A DNA stretch of 64,000 nt. It comes from Paenibacillus helianthi (GTDB lineage Bacteria > Bacillota > Bacilli > Paenibacillales > Paenibacillaceae). The stretch covers positions 144,780 to 208,779 of the forward strand of contig NZ_LVWI01000048.1 of NCBI RefSeq assembly GCF_001909055.1, in the 5' to 3' direction. The notes under the pieces were generated by a model that saw only the letters and a program-made list of their open reading frames with translations, was not told the origin of the DNA and made no database searches. Below are positions 33,441-42,780 of the stretch, piece after piece. Position numbers and translations under genes: made by a program. The stretch's first letter is position 1, and each line of letters starts with the position of its first letter.

Positions 33441-35258
33441 GTGCTGTCAACAATCCTGAGGATTTTTCGCAAAATGTGGTTGTTCCTGGCTGACCTGCCG
33501 ATGGAGCGCAAGCTGATTGTTGTGTTTGTATTTCTGATTTCCATGCCCATTACTTATGTCAGCTATCTGTCCTCCCGCTCCATGTTCAGTTCTGTTCTGG
33601 AAAGTGCCACGAACAGCGCGGGCCAAATGACCTCGAACGCATCGGATACGATGGACCGCTATGTGGCAGACTTGAAACGGTATACTACCTTACCGCTGTA
33701 TAATACCGATGTGCAGCTCTACCTGACGCAGAAGAGCACCGATTGGGATAAAAATACCGCCATGTCGATGTTCCTCAGTTATCTGAAACCCACGAAAAGC
33801 GAAATCCTGGCCGTCTATATGGTGGACCAGTACGATTCCGTTTTTTACGATACGGCTGCAGGTATCAACATGACTTTTCCGAAGGACCGGCTGTCTACAT
33901 GGAAAAGCCTCAGCGAAGCCGGAGGAACGGCTCCTGTCATTCAGGGGAGACACAGCATCCAGGTGAACTCGTCCGAACAGCGGGAGGTCTTCAGTGTGCT
34001 GCGCACGATCTATTCCGTAAGCACGTTGAAAAGCATCGGAATTCTCGTCTTCGATATCGACATCCGCCTATTCAAGGGTATTCTGGATCCCGTAAATGCT
34101 GTGACTCAGGGCAACACCCTGGTGGTGGATGATCAGGGGAAGCTAATGTATGACGGTGAAGATACGGAGAAGGCAACTCCCGAAAAGCAGGCGCTCACCC
34201 GGCAGCAGCTGCTGGGTCATGTGAAACAGGATCAAGGACATTTTCAGATTGAGCTGGACGGACAGCCCTACCTGGCCGTATACACCGTATCCAAGCAAAC
34301 CGGCTGGACAACAATGGTTACCATTCCGCTATCCCGTATTCTGTCGCCTGTAGAGAAAAACCGCAATACGCTGATTCTGACCACACTCGCGATTATAGCC
34401 TTTGCCCTGTTCGTCGCTACGATCATCTCGCATGCGCTGACAAAACCGCTGAAATCGATGGTCCGGCTGATGAAGCAGGTGCAGCACGGCAATCTGGAGG
34501 TCTGGCTGCATCCCAAATACAACGATGAAATTGGCATGCTTGGCAGCCACTTCAACCGGATGATCGTCCGGGTCAAGGATTTGCTGCAGGAGGTCTCTCT
34601 GACGGAAAAAAGAAAACAGAAAGCCGATATGCGGGCACTGCAGAACCAGATTAACCCGCATTTCATTTATAACACCCTGGAATCGATCCGTATGCTGGCC
34701 GAGAGCAGCGAGGACCCGCGGGTCGCGGAGCTGACCTATCTGCTCGGATTGCAAATGCGCTACGGCATTGTCCGCAGCGAAGAGATGGTTACGATCCGCC
34801 ACGAGCTGGACCATGTACGGAATTATCTGCATCTGCTGCAGATCCGCTTCCCGGATAAATTCAAACTGGATATTACAGTGCCGGAAGCATTACTCCCCCT
34901 TCCTGTCATTAAGCTGGTCCTGCAGCCGATCGTCGAGAACGCTGTCTTTCATGGCCTGGAACCGAAGGTAGGACCCGGTACACTGAGCATCAAAGGCTGG
35001 GAAGAGGATGGCAAAGCCGTATTTTGCGTAGAGGATGACGGTGTGGGTATGGATGGTGACACTCTGCGTGCTTTGAACGACAGCCTGAAAAGCGGAGCAG
35101 ACGGTGAAAGGTTCGGCATTGGTCTTAGGAATGTGAACGAGCGGATCCGCCTGCATTACGGCCCTTTGCTTGGTCTAAGCGTAAGCAGCGAGCCCGGCAG
35201 AGGCACCCGTGTCACCTTGCGCATTGAAGCGCTCACCAGCCGTCTCCGGGAGGAATAA
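33441..35258 (+). CDS. YesM-type sensor histidine kinase
   Basis: 605 residues, GTG start at 33441 with AGAGGAA upstream. A membrane helix at ~25-45, an extracellular Cache-like sensor at ~50-300, a second helix at ~305-325 and a HAMP domain ('KPLKSMVRLMKQVQHGNLEV') precede the kinase. The H-box 'NQINPHFIYNTLESI' has phospho-acceptor His407. 'QPIVENAVFHGLEP' is the N-box and 'FGIGLRNVNERI' the G-box. Its cognate response regulator follows 29 bp downstream. It likely senses the sugar imported by the transporter just before it. Confidence 0.95.
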   Translation: MLSTILRIFRKMWLFLADLPMERKLIVVFVFLISMPITYVSYLSSRSMFSSVLESATNSAGQMTSNASDTMDRYVADLKRYTTLPLYNTDVQLYLTQKSTDWDKNTAMSMFLSYLKPTKSEILAVYMVDQYDSVFYDTAAGINMTFPKDRLSTWKSLSEAGGTAPVIQGRHSIQVNSSEQREVFSVLRTIYSVSTLKSIGILVFDIDIRLFKGILDPVNAVTQGNTLVVDDQGKLMYDGEDTEKATPEKQALTRQQLLGHVKQDQGHFQIELDGQPYLAVYTVSKQTGWTTMVTIPLSRILSPVEKNRNTLILTTLAIIAFALFVATIISHALTKPLKSMVRLMKQVQHGNLEVWLHPKYNDEIGMLGSHFNRMIVRVKDLLQEVSLTEKRKQKADMRALQNQINPHFIYNTLESIRMLAESSEDPRVAELTYLLGLQMRYGIVRSEEMVTIRHELDHVRNYLHLLQIRFPDKFKLDITVPEALLPLPVIKLVLQPIVENAVFHGLEPKVGPGTLSIKGWEEDGKAVFCVEDDGVGMDGDTLRALNDSLKSGADGERFGIGLRNVNERIRLHYGPLLGLSVSSEPGRGTRVTLRIEALTSRLREE

Positions 35259-35287
35259 TACTAGTTATTTTAAGGAGGGATTCCGGA

Positions 35288-36784
35288 TTGCTGCGTATTG
35301 TGATTGTAGATGATGAGATTCTGATTCGCGAGGGCCTGGCCCGGATGATAGGCAAGGAGAGCAGCAGCTTTCTTGTCATAGGAACGTATGGCGACGGCAA
35401 GCAGCTGCTGGATGCCCTTCCCTCCCTTCAGATTGATGTGGTCATTACAGACATCCGGATGCCGCATGTCGACGGGCTCGAGCTGATCAAACAGCTCAAA
35501 GCCGGGTATCCGCGGATACGTACGCTGCTGATGAGCGGATTTGTAGAATTCAATTATGCCCGGGAAGCAATCCGCAGCTCTGCTGTGGACTATTTACTGA
35601 AACCTATCAACAAAGAGCAGCTTTTTGAAGTGCTCTACCGTCTGGATGAGGAGCAGAGGGTGTTTCGGGAAAAAGAAGAACGCCAGCGTTCCGGGCTTCT
35701 GCTCTCGCTGCTGCATGTCGAGCAGCCATCCGAAATCCTTCTAAGCAGCCTTACCTTGCCCCAGCCTTACTTCTCCGTGTTCGTGCTCAAAGGAAGCTCG
35801 CGGGAAACCGTCTGTGCCTGTTCAGACAGTCTGCGGCAAGAGAAGGAAATATTGCTTGACCTTCTGGAAATCAGAAAGGGACTGTATGTATGGATCTGGT
35901 ATTCTGCCGAGCCTTTAACAGCTGCGGAATTGAATCGTATCGGCGGGACTATCCGGGCAGCAAGCAGCGGACAATGCCTCCATGCCGGAGTCAGCGGCTC
36001 ATACCGCACTCCCTCCAAGCTTAGATCCGCCTACCTGGAAGCCAAGCGGGCCTGTGATGCAGGGATTTACAATTCGCAGCCGCTGCATTATATTACTGCT
36101 CAGGAGCTTCCGGCTGCGGACATTAGCCTGAGTGATCCCTTTGCGCCTGTGCGTGAGCCGTTGATTCACGATCTGCAAATTTTGAATATATCCGGCGTTC
36201 TGGGACATCTCCATTCCATGTTCTCTTTGCTGGAGTCGCAGCGGGCTTGTCCTGAACATATTCTGCGGGCCTGCCGGGAAGTTGAGGACACAGCACGCAA
36301 GGAGCTTCAGGAATTCGGAGCCGTTTACAGAGTAAGCAGCCGGCCTTCGCTTGAAGAACAGATCGAGACCTGCATGAGCTTTGAAGAGATCGAGCGGATG
36401 TTCATCTCCACCTTCACAGACGCATTAAGCATAATCCGCACGCACCGTCTGGAGCTGTCAGGTACCGCTGTCGAAACCGTGAAGCGCTGGGTAGCAGCCC
36501 ACTACAATCAGCACGCCGATTTGAACATGCTGGCAGGGATGGTATTTTTGACACCAAGCTACTTGAGCAAGCTGTTCAAGCAGGAAACCGGGTTGACCCT
36601 GACCGACTATGTGATTGAAATCCGTATCCGCAAGGCCAAGCAGCTACTGAAGAATGCCCATGATCTGAAGATTCACGAGATCGGAGCTGAAGTCGGCTAC
36701 CCCGATCCCGCCTATTTCAATAAGCTGTTCAAAAAAATAGTCGGCGTCACACCGAACGAATATAAACGCATTTCACTTGTTTAA
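35288..36784 (+). CDS. YesN-type response regulator with AraC DNA-binding domain
   Basis: 498 residues from the TTG at 35288, positioned 8 bp after AAGGAGGG. The receiver (1-120) has D8/D9, phospho-acceptor D55 ('VITDIRMPHVDG') and the Lys in 'DYLLKPIN'. A long middle region lacks motifs. The C-terminal AraC unit reads 'LNMLAGMVFLTPSYLSKLFK' and 'IGAEVGYPDPAYFNKLFKK'. It should activate its own operon and possibly the GH2-GH36 genes. A gene of spermidine-synthase type follows 14 bp after the stop. Confidence 0.95.
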   Translation: MLRIVIVDDEILIREGLARMIGKESSSFLVIGTYGDGKQLLDALPSLQIDVVITDIRMPHVDGLELIKQLKAGYPRIRTLLMSGFVEFNYAREAIRSSAVDYLLKPINKEQLFEVLYRLDEEQRVFREKEERQRSGLLLSLLHVEQPSEILLSSLTLPQPYFSVFVLKGSSRETVCACSDSLRQEKEILLDLLEIRKGLYVWIWYSAEPLTAAELNRIGGTIRAASSGQCLHAGVSGSYRTPSKLRSAYLEAKRACDAGIYNSQPLHYITAQELPAADISLSDPFAPVREPLIHDLQILNISGVLGHLHSMFSLLESQRACPEHILRACREVEDTARKELQEFGAVYRVSSRPSLEEQIETCMSFEEIERMFISTFTDALSIIRTHRLELSGTAVETVKRWVAAHYNQHADLNMLAGMVFLTPSYLSKLFKQETGLTLTDYVIEIRIRKAKQLLKNAHDLKIHEIGAEVGYPDPAYFNKLFKKIVGVTPNEYKRISLV

Positions 36785-36798
36785 GGAGAATGATCGCT

Positions 36799-37536
36799 TT
36801 GCAGCTATGGTTAAGCACCGCTGGGGATGGGCATGGAATCCAAGTTTACGATACCACAGAATTATATGGTGAGAGAGGCAGATTCCGCGTGCTGCAGTTT
36901 TCGGGAGACGCTATTCAGGGAGCCCTTGATCTGAACCACCCCCGCCGGGTGGTCTTTGAATATCCTAGAGCAATGATCCATTTAATGGAGTCAGGAGGGG
37001 CGATGTTCGAGGATGTGTTTGTCATTGGACATGGCATCGGGACGATCGCCGGATACTTCGCAGAGAAACGCTTTAAGACCGCCGAGGTAAATGCAGAGGT
37101 TGTGAAGCTCAGCAGGCAGCACTTTGGCTGCAGCCAGGACAATGTTGTTATCGGGGATGGGCGCAGCATTCTGGAGAGTGAGCCGGACCACCGCTATGAC
37201 TTCATCCTTCTGGATGCCTTCACCGCAGACGGTACCCCGCAGCATCTGGTCTCCAGCGAGTTCTTTGCCCTGGCCCGCTCCAAGCTGAACAGCCGCGGTT
37301 CGATCATCATGAACCTGATGGGCAGAAGCGAAAGGGACCGCCTGATGGGTGCCATCCACACGACCCTTAGCGAAGAATTCCCCTATATCAAAGCATTTGC
37401 TCTTCCTTCTGAGGGCACGGCCGATGTCCGTAACATCATCATTATGGGCAGCATCAAGCCGATCCGCTATCAAGCCAAGCAAATGGCCGGATTTGTGGAA
37501 ATCACGATCGGACAGGGCCATGTGATCCGGGATTAA
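36799..37536 (+). CDS. Spermidine-synthase-like protein
   Basis: 245 residues from the TTG at 36799, 10 bp after AAGGAG; the ATG at 36790 is too close to that site, and 'MQLWLSTAGDGHGIQVYDT' matches the usual family start. The fold is that of spermidine synthases: 'VFVIGHGIGTIAGYF' (nucleotide site), 'NVVIGDGRSIL' and the catalytic 'YDFILLDAFTADGTPQHL'. The usual acidic 'EIDPEV' reads 'AEVNAEV', so the decarboxy-SAM or SAM contact differs. It may be a methyltransferase of this fold and not a true polyamine synthase. It follows the response regulator closely but is probably unrelated in function. Confidence 0.82.
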   Translation: MQLWLSTAGDGHGIQVYDTTELYGERGRFRVLQFSGDAIQGALDLNHPRRVVFEYPRAMIHLMESGGAMFEDVFVIGHGIGTIAGYFAEKRFKTAEVNAEVVKLSRQHFGCSQDNVVIGDGRSILESEPDHRYDFILLDAFTADGTPQHLVSSEFFALARSKLNSRGSIIMNLMGRSERDRLMGAIHTTLSEEFPYIKAFALPSEGTADVRNIIIMGSIKPIRYQAKQMAGFVEITIGQGHVIRD

Positions 37537-37676
37537 GAGGTGCCGGAGCTTCCGTATTCAAAAAAGTCATCCGCAAGCAGCAGCGAGAGCTGCTGCGGTG
37601 ATGTCCGAACCTCCGTGGTCAGCAGCAGCTCCTCCAGCTCGCATATATGCTTCCAAAGCAGAGTTTCTGTATCCAC
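37533..37676 (-). pseudogene. Truncated DUF4440/NTF2-like protein fragment
   Basis: A 47-residue reading from GTG at 37676, 4 bp after AAGGAGGGG, ends at a TAA inside the terminal codons of the convergent spermidine-synthase-like gene. It reads 'LEELLLTTEVRTSP...LLLADDFFEYGSSG', the N-terminal helix and first strand of DUF4440 proteins, which are normally ~120 residues. The last two-thirds are missing. A good ribosome site is kept, so a short peptide might still be made. It trails the PP2C gene by 12 bp on the same strand. Identification rests on my recollection of the family motif. Confidence 0.6.
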
Positions 37677-37688
37677 TCCAGCCCCTCC

Positions 37689-39437
37689 TTACAGAGTATC
37701 ATCCGTTTCCACGGCAGTATCACCGCATACATCCATGCAGACGAGGCAAATATCATCCTGTTCCTCTTGCTCACCCTGCTGGTTTTCTTTGTTGAACGCA
37801 AGCAGATTGTCCATTACCGCCGAAATCGGCTCAAGTCTGGTTTCTTCCATTACCTGTAGCAGCTGACCGATCTGGTCTTTTAACAAGCATCCCGGTCTTT
37901 CGATCAACCCGTCGGTATATAAGAGTACCCGGGCGGTTCCCTTGAAGGAAAGAGTCTGTTTTTGAAGCTTCATTTGGGGAATCAAACCAATGGGAAGACT
38001 GGAAGATTTCAAACGGAATACTTCTCCGCTACCATCTACAAGCAGTCCGCTGGGATGTCCTGCATTTATATATTCTACAGTGTGCTTCTCTGCATCCACT
38101 ATCAAATAGATAGCTGTAAAAAAGAAATTCGTAGTCCCCTTGGCCACGCTGAACAGCTTGTTCATATGATTATTTAATTCATGAATGACTTCTTCCGGAG
38201 TTAGATTGGCTTGGATAATCCCCCTCAGTAAAGAACGGATGGACATGCAAATAAGTGCCGAAGAAACCCCATGCCCCATAACATCCATGATCAGAACCCC
38301 ATAGCGGTTCTCTTTCAAGCGGTACCAGGCATACATATCTCCTCCAAGGTTCCGGGAAGGAACGTATTTTGCGTTAATGGAGAAGGAAGGTGTATGTATC
38401 GGTTGACTGAGTACACTCTTCTGAACCTGTCTGGCCAAATCCAGGTCGGTTTGCTTATTCTTTTCAATCTGCTTCTTATCGGTAATATCGAGCACAACTC
38501 CGTTTACACCTATGACCCCATTTCTAGGGCCAGCTAAAGGAAACATCCGGCTCTCTACCCAGCGGATCTCCCCGCTTGCATGGATAATCCGGTATTCAAG
38601 AGTCAGATGAACGGCAATCCCCTCAACAATGGAAGACATTCGGCCCTTCACCAAATCCTTATCCTCGTCATAGACTTGCGCCGACCATAAATCGGGGTAT
38701 TGATAATATTCCTCTGCAGAGTAGCCGAATATCTTCTCACATGCCGGCGAGATGGTTAGCAGTTGATTGCGGGTCACATCAAACGACCATAAGATAATAT
38801 CAATACTCCTGTAAATGTTATTAAGCTGGGTCTGAATTTCACCCAATTTATTCTGAACTCTTTCAAATTCAGTAATATCCTTGGCAAAACCGATAACCCC
38901 CTGAATTTCTCCGTTGGCCATTAGAGCAACACTGGATAAATCAAAGATCAGATACTGTCCGTTTTTATGGCGCAGCTGTAGCTTGCTGGAGGTAGAAAGA
39001 ATACTCCCGTTCGTAATATCGCGAAAGGTCTCCTGAATTAACGGGATATCGGCCGGGTGAAAGAGATCAATAAATGAAGTGTCCCTAATCTCCGCCTCAG
39101 TATGTCCGAGAAGATCCAGAAGATTGGGACTTACACTAATGATGGAGCCATTGAGATCTACCACGTATATTCCTGCATTATTGTAGAGAAATAACGATTT
39201 ATACCGCTGCTCACTATCTCTGAGTTTCTTCGTATTCCCTTCCTGCCGTGTATACAAGATATACAGAGGTGTCAAAATAATAAATTGCGTCAGCAGATCA
39301 ACAATATACTCATATCCGAACTTTTTATCCACAAACAGAAGGTTGTACATATTCACTACGACAAGAAGGACAAGAATAACGAGAGCCTTGTTTTTGGAGG
39401 CTTTTTCTCTCAACAAGCCATATATCCTATTGTTCAT
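37689..39437 (-). CDS. PAS-domain PP2C phosphatase (RsbU/RsbP/SpoIIE-type)
   Basis: 582 residues. Two hydrophobic segments (~17-38 and ~50-62) anchor the N-terminus. Two PAS domains follow (~75-185 'YNNAGIYVVDLNGSIISVSP', ~205-325 with 'PACEKIFGYSAEEY'). The C-terminal ~240 residues are a PPM/SpoIIE phosphatase with 'LGGDMYAWY', 'DVMGHGVSSALICMSIRSLL', 'YINAGHPSGLLV' and 'LLYTDGLIE', the Asp residues that hold two metal ions. It should dephosphorylate the STAS protein of the same operon. Its start overlaps the kinase-type gene stop by one base (TAATG). Confidence 0.93.
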   Translation of the reverse strand: MNNRIYGLLREKASKNKALVILVLLVVVNMYNLLFVDKKFGYEYIVDLLTQFIILTPLYILYTRQEGNTKKLRDSEQRYKSLFLYNNAGIYVVDLNGSIISVSPNLLDLLGHTEAEIRDTSFIDLFHPADIPLIQETFRDITNGSILSTSSKLQLRHKNGQYLIFDLSSVALMANGEIQGVIGFAKDITEFERVQNKLGEIQTQLNNIYRSIDIILWSFDVTRNQLLTISPACEKIFGYSAEEYYQYPDLWSAQVYDEDKDLVKGRMSSIVEGIAVHLTLEYRIIHASGEIRWVESRMFPLAGPRNGVIGVNGVVLDITDKKQIEKNKQTDLDLARQVQKSVLSQPIHTPSFSINAKYVPSRNLGGDMYAWYRLKENRYGVLIMDVMGHGVSSALICMSIRSLLRGIIQANLTPEEVIHELNNHMNKLFSVAKGTTNFFFTAIYLIVDAEKHTVEYINAGHPSGLLVDGSGEVFRLKSSSLPIGLIPQMKLQKQTLSFKGTARVLLYTDGLIERPGCLLKDQIGQLLQVMEETRLEPISAVMDNLLAFNKENQQGEQEEQDDICLVCMDVCGDTAVETDDTL

Positions 39438-39853
39438 TACACTTTCCTTTTCTTACGCATGGAGAGGGTGATATAGGGACCCGTAGGGATTAAGCGTACT
39501 TCATCCATAATGCCTTGAATCAGAACCAGCCCTCTTCCGCGTGACCCTATTTTGACCGGCTGGGTTGGTTCATTGCTCAGTTCAAAGGACCCTCCATTCT
39601 GACAAACCCTGATCTCCATAATATCGGATTCAACCAGCCATGAAATTCTGAATTCACAAGTACCTGAGGGACAACCATGCTCAAAAGCATTCATGCAGGC
39701 TTCTTCAGTGACCAACTGCAGGAGTATAGATTCGTGGTCAGAGAATTCCGTAAGCATAGCAATTCGATGGGTTGTCTTCATAGCAAGAGCAATATCACTT
39801 CTCGAATGAATCACCAGAATCTGCCCGTACGTCCCGCTGTTCACGTTGTTCAT
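39437..39853 (-). CDS. Anti-sigma-type serine kinase (RsbW/SpoIIAB-like ATPase)
   Basis: 138 residues of the GHKL fold. N-box 'TEEACMNAFEHGCP', G1-like 'VCQNGGSFEL' and G2 'GSRGRGLVLIQGIMDEV' bind ATP. Such proteins bind a sigma factor or other target and phosphorylate a STAS partner on Ser. It overlaps the STAS gene by 4 bp and the phosphatase gene by 1 bp, so all three are translationally coupled. No sigma-factor gene lies nearby, so the target is elsewhere or is not a sigma factor. Confidence 0.92.
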   Translation of the reverse strand: MNNVNSGTYGQILVIHSRSDIALAMKTTHRIAMLTEFSDHESILLQLVTEEACMNAFEHGCPSGTCEFRISWLVESDIMEIRVCQNGGSFELSNEPTQPVKIGSRGRGLVLIQGIMDEVRLIPTGPYITLSMRKKRKV

Positions 39854-40191
39854 TTCAATTCACCTGTAAAATAGGCGTAGCCTTCTTCAAGTGCAGTGAA
39901 GATCTTCATCAATGCACTGAAATGGACAATTTCGAAAATTTCACCTACAGTTGATTGGACACCCACAATAATGAGCTCTTTGCCTGCACGACCTGCGCCA
40001 AGCACAGCATCAGCAATCACACCCAGGGCCGCGCTATTCAGATAGGCTACCTTCGTGAGCTCCAGGATAAGCTTTGTCTTCTCTCCTTCGACCAGCTTCT
40101 CAATCGCTCCGCGGAATTCGTCCACGTTTTTTAACGTTACATCTGTATTCCAGTTCAGCAGCTGTACCTGATCCTTCAAGATATTCTCCAT
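39850..40191 (-). CDS. STAS-domain anti-sigma factor antagonist (RsbV/SpoIIAA-like)
   Basis: 113 residues from the ATG at 40191 (GAGGTGGG 6-7 bp upstream; a TTG at 40197 overlapping the cheA stop is the alternative). The STAS core has 'LILELTKVAYLNSAALGVIADA', in which the Ser of 'LNSAALG' is the expected phosphorylation site, and 'GKELIIVGVQSTVGEIFEIV'. It would be phosphorylated by the kinase-type protein and dephosphorylated by the PP2C protein of the same operon. Cytoplasmic. Confidence 0.92.
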   Translation of the reverse strand: MENILKDQVQLLNWNTDVTLKNVDEFRGAIEKLVEGEKTKLILELTKVAYLNSAALGVIADAVLGAGRAGKELIIVGVQSTVGEIFEIVHFSALMKIFTALEEGYAYFTGELK

Positions 40192-40193
40192 AA

Positions 40194-42758
40194 TCAACCC
40201 ACCTCTTTCCGCTTAATTTTTAAATTCAGCATCTTCTCCAAATTCAGCAAATGGATAAACTGTTGGTTTTGTTTGTATATGGCATCGAGCATATCTGAAT
40301 TCATAAGCACATAATCCAGCGTTTCTTCCATGTATGCTCTTGAGAGCGGGCAAACCTGCGCAACCTCATCAACTACAATTCCCACCTCATGTCCAGACAC
40401 TTCGCAGATCATGATCCGGGAGCCGGGGGCTTGCTCAAAGGCGCTCATTCCCAATTGAGGCCGTAAATCATACACCGGAAACAGCATTCCCCGCAGATGA
40501 ATCATCCCCAGAACATGTGCAGGCGCAGAGACCAGAGGGTGAATCTCAGGTACAGGCAGAATCTCTTTCATCTTGTAAATCGGAATTCCGAAATCCAAAC
40601 CTGACAGCTTGAAGGTCACATATTTCTCACCTTCAGCATCTACCTGTTCACCCTTCATGTCTTCTGCCAGCAGTGCCTCGTATGAGGAGCCTGTCTCACG
40701 GGCAATGAAGCCGACATCCAATATATGGGCCACATGACCGTCTCCAAGAATCGTTGACCCGGCAATATAAGAAACATTACCGATATAATTCCCCAGCGAT
40801 TTGATCACGATCTCCTGATTGCCGATGGTTTGATCGACGACCAGACAGACCCGTTTATCCGCCAATCCTACGATTACCACGAACAAGCGGTCCTTAGCCG
40901 GTTCAAGCTCTTCCTGCACCTGCAGTTTTCGGTGAAGACGTACAAGAGGCAGTACCTGATTGCGGAATTTACACACTTCTTTCCCTTGTACCGTAAGAAT
41001 ATCCGCTGTCTTCAGCCTGAAGATTTCAATCACATTCACTAACGGAACCGCAAATGTACTTCTTCCCAGCTTCACCAGCAAAGATCTTATAATGGCAAGG
41101 GTTAAGGGAAGCTTTATGGTAAATACGGTCCCTTCATTCCGCGTGGTTTCAATATCAATGATGCCATTTAGTTTCTCAATATGCGATTTCACAATATCCA
41201 TTCCAACGCCCCGCCCGGACAGATCTGTGACCGTTTGGGCTGTGGAAACGCCTGAACGGAAAATCAGCATCACAAGTTCCTTTTCCGTCATATGGCTGGC
41301 CTCTTCAGCACTAACGAACCCTTTACGGATTGCCATTTCTTTAACCTTTTCCGCATCTATGCCCCTGCCATCATCTGCGATAGTAATTACGATCATATTC
41401 CCTTGATGGCTGGCCCGAAGCACTATGGTTCCTTTGCACGGTTTGCCCATCGCAGCCCGTTCTTCCGGTAGCTCCAATCCATGGTCCACCGAATTACGCA
41501 GGATATGAATGAGCGGGTCACTGATTTCTTCAATCAGGGTACGGTCAAGCTCCGTCTCTTTGCCTTCAATGATGAATTCGATTTCTTTATTCGATTTCTG
41601 AGCCAAATCACGGACCATTCGCGGAAAACGGCCAAACAAATGCTCAATCGGCAGCATCCGTGTCTTCATCATTCCTTCCTGGAGATCGGTAACGACCATG
41701 TTCAAATGGCTTGCAATGTCATTGAGGACATTAATATCGCCATTGTTTTTGAACTGCTCGCTTAGCTTGGCACGTATACTGCGAAGCCTAGTGTTATCAA
41801 TGATTAATTCGCCTACCAGATTCAGAAGACCCTCAAGACGTTCCACATCAACGCGAACCGTCTGAGCCACCTGTACCTTTTTCTCAGTAATTACCTGAAC
41901 CTCATTAACTTTGACTATATCCTTGCGGGGTTCTTGTACTTTGCTCTGTTCGACTTCTGGCACTACTTTCCCTTCTATAAAGGCATCCAGATTCAAAGCT
42001 GTAATATATTCAATACGTACGGAATCAATTTGGGAGATATGGGTCAGACTACGGATAATGTCCTGCTGGATTTGTCGGGTAATCAAAATATACACTACAG
42101 TTCCGGTAAATAACTCATCCTTCTCAATCATTTCCAGCTCCGGGTAGCAGGCAGCAACTTCCCCATGCTCTGTCAGATTAATTTCGACGAGCTTGGCCCT
42201 TACATATTTCATGGATTCCTCTTCCGCCATATGAACATGAATAGCCATAACCTCGTAGCCGCTTTCCAGAGCCGTTTGTATTTTTCCTTTCTGAACATTA
42301 TCAAAGACAATATGTAGAGCAGGTACAGACTTTTTAACTGACTGTTCATGGTTTAGGGGAGTGCCCGAAGCGGAACCCCGGATTTCTTCCAGCCGCCCCA
42401 TGAGGATCGTTGTGTCTCCCTCCTCCATCACACCACCCAGAATGGAGTGGCGGAGCTCCTTAATGAAATCGATACAGTCGAATAGAATATTCAATAATTC
42501 GGAGGTTACCTCCTGCTCTCCGCACCGGATCAGCTCAAATACACTTTCCATCTGATGGGTCAGTCTGTTAAGCTGCTTAAAACCCATGACTGCAGAAGAT
42601 CCTTTTAAGGTATGTGCAGCCCGGAAAATTTTCTGAATGGTGTCTTGCTGACAGCCCACGCTTTCCAGCATCAGCAAGGAATCATCCAAAAGCTGAAGCT
42701 GTTCTTCCATCTCATCTAAAAAGACACCCAAATACGCAGAATTATGAAAATCATTCAT
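40194..42758 (-). CDS. cheA: Chemotaxis-type histidine kinase CheA with an extra CheW domain
   Basis: 854 residues, longer than the ~670 of a standard CheA. Hpt (P1) is at the N-terminus with phospho-acceptor His49 ('RAAHTLKGSSAVMGF'). A P2-like CheY-binding region follows (~145-265). P3 dimerisation is at ~300-365 ('VDVERLEGLLNLVGELIIDN'). P4 is a HATPase with 'HILRNSVDHGLE', 'ADDGRGIDAEKV' and 'GRGVGMDIVKSHI'. P5 is CheW-like (~555-690), and a second complete CheW-like domain occupies ~705-850 ('YVTFKLSGLDFGIPIYKMKEI'). It is the third gene of the operon (MCP, CheW, CheA). No CheY gene is present, so its phosphate acceptor is not evident. Confidence 0.93.
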   Translation of the reverse strand: MNDFHNSAYLGVFLDEMEEQLQLLDDSLLMLESVGCQQDTIQKIFRAAHTLKGSSAVMGFKQLNRLTHQMESVFELIRCGEQEVTSELLNILFDCIDFIKELRHSILGGVMEEGDTTILMGRLEEIRGSASGTPLNHEQSVKKSVPALHIVFDNVQKGKIQTALESGYEVMAIHVHMAEEESMKYVRAKLVEINLTEHGEVAACYPELEMIEKDELFTGTVVYILITRQIQQDIIRSLTHISQIDSVRIEYITALNLDAFIEGKVVPEVEQSKVQEPRKDIVKVNEVQVITEKKVQVAQTVRVDVERLEGLLNLVGELIIDNTRLRSIRAKLSEQFKNNGDINVLNDIASHLNMVVTDLQEGMMKTRMLPIEHLFGRFPRMVRDLAQKSNKEIEFIIEGKETELDRTLIEEISDPLIHILRNSVDHGLELPEERAAMGKPCKGTIVLRASHQGNMIVITIADDGRGIDAEKVKEMAIRKGFVSAEEASHMTEKELVMLIFRSGVSTAQTVTDLSGRGVGMDIVKSHIEKLNGIIDIETTRNEGTVFTIKLPLTLAIIRSLLVKLGRSTFAVPLVNVIEIFRLKTADILTVQGKEVCKFRNQVLPLVRLHRKLQVQEELEPAKDRLFVVIVGLADKRVCLVVDQTIGNQEIVIKSLGNYIGNVSYIAGSTILGDGHVAHILDVGFIARETGSSYEALLAEDMKGEQVDAEGEKYVTFKLSGLDFGIPIYKMKEILPVPEIHPLVSAPAHVLGMIHLRGMLFPVYDLRPQLGMSAFEQAPGSRIMICEVSGHEVGIVVDEVAQVCPLSRAYMEETLDYVLMNSDMLDAIYKQNQQFIHLLNLEKMLNLKIKRKEVG

Positions 42759-42780
42759 CTTTTTCGCTCTCCTTCATGCG

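Noticed and set aside
36790..36798. ATG at 36790 as the start of the spermidine-synthase-like gene
   Set aside because: AAGGAG is only one or two bases upstream; the TTG at 36799 has proper spacing and fits the family start.
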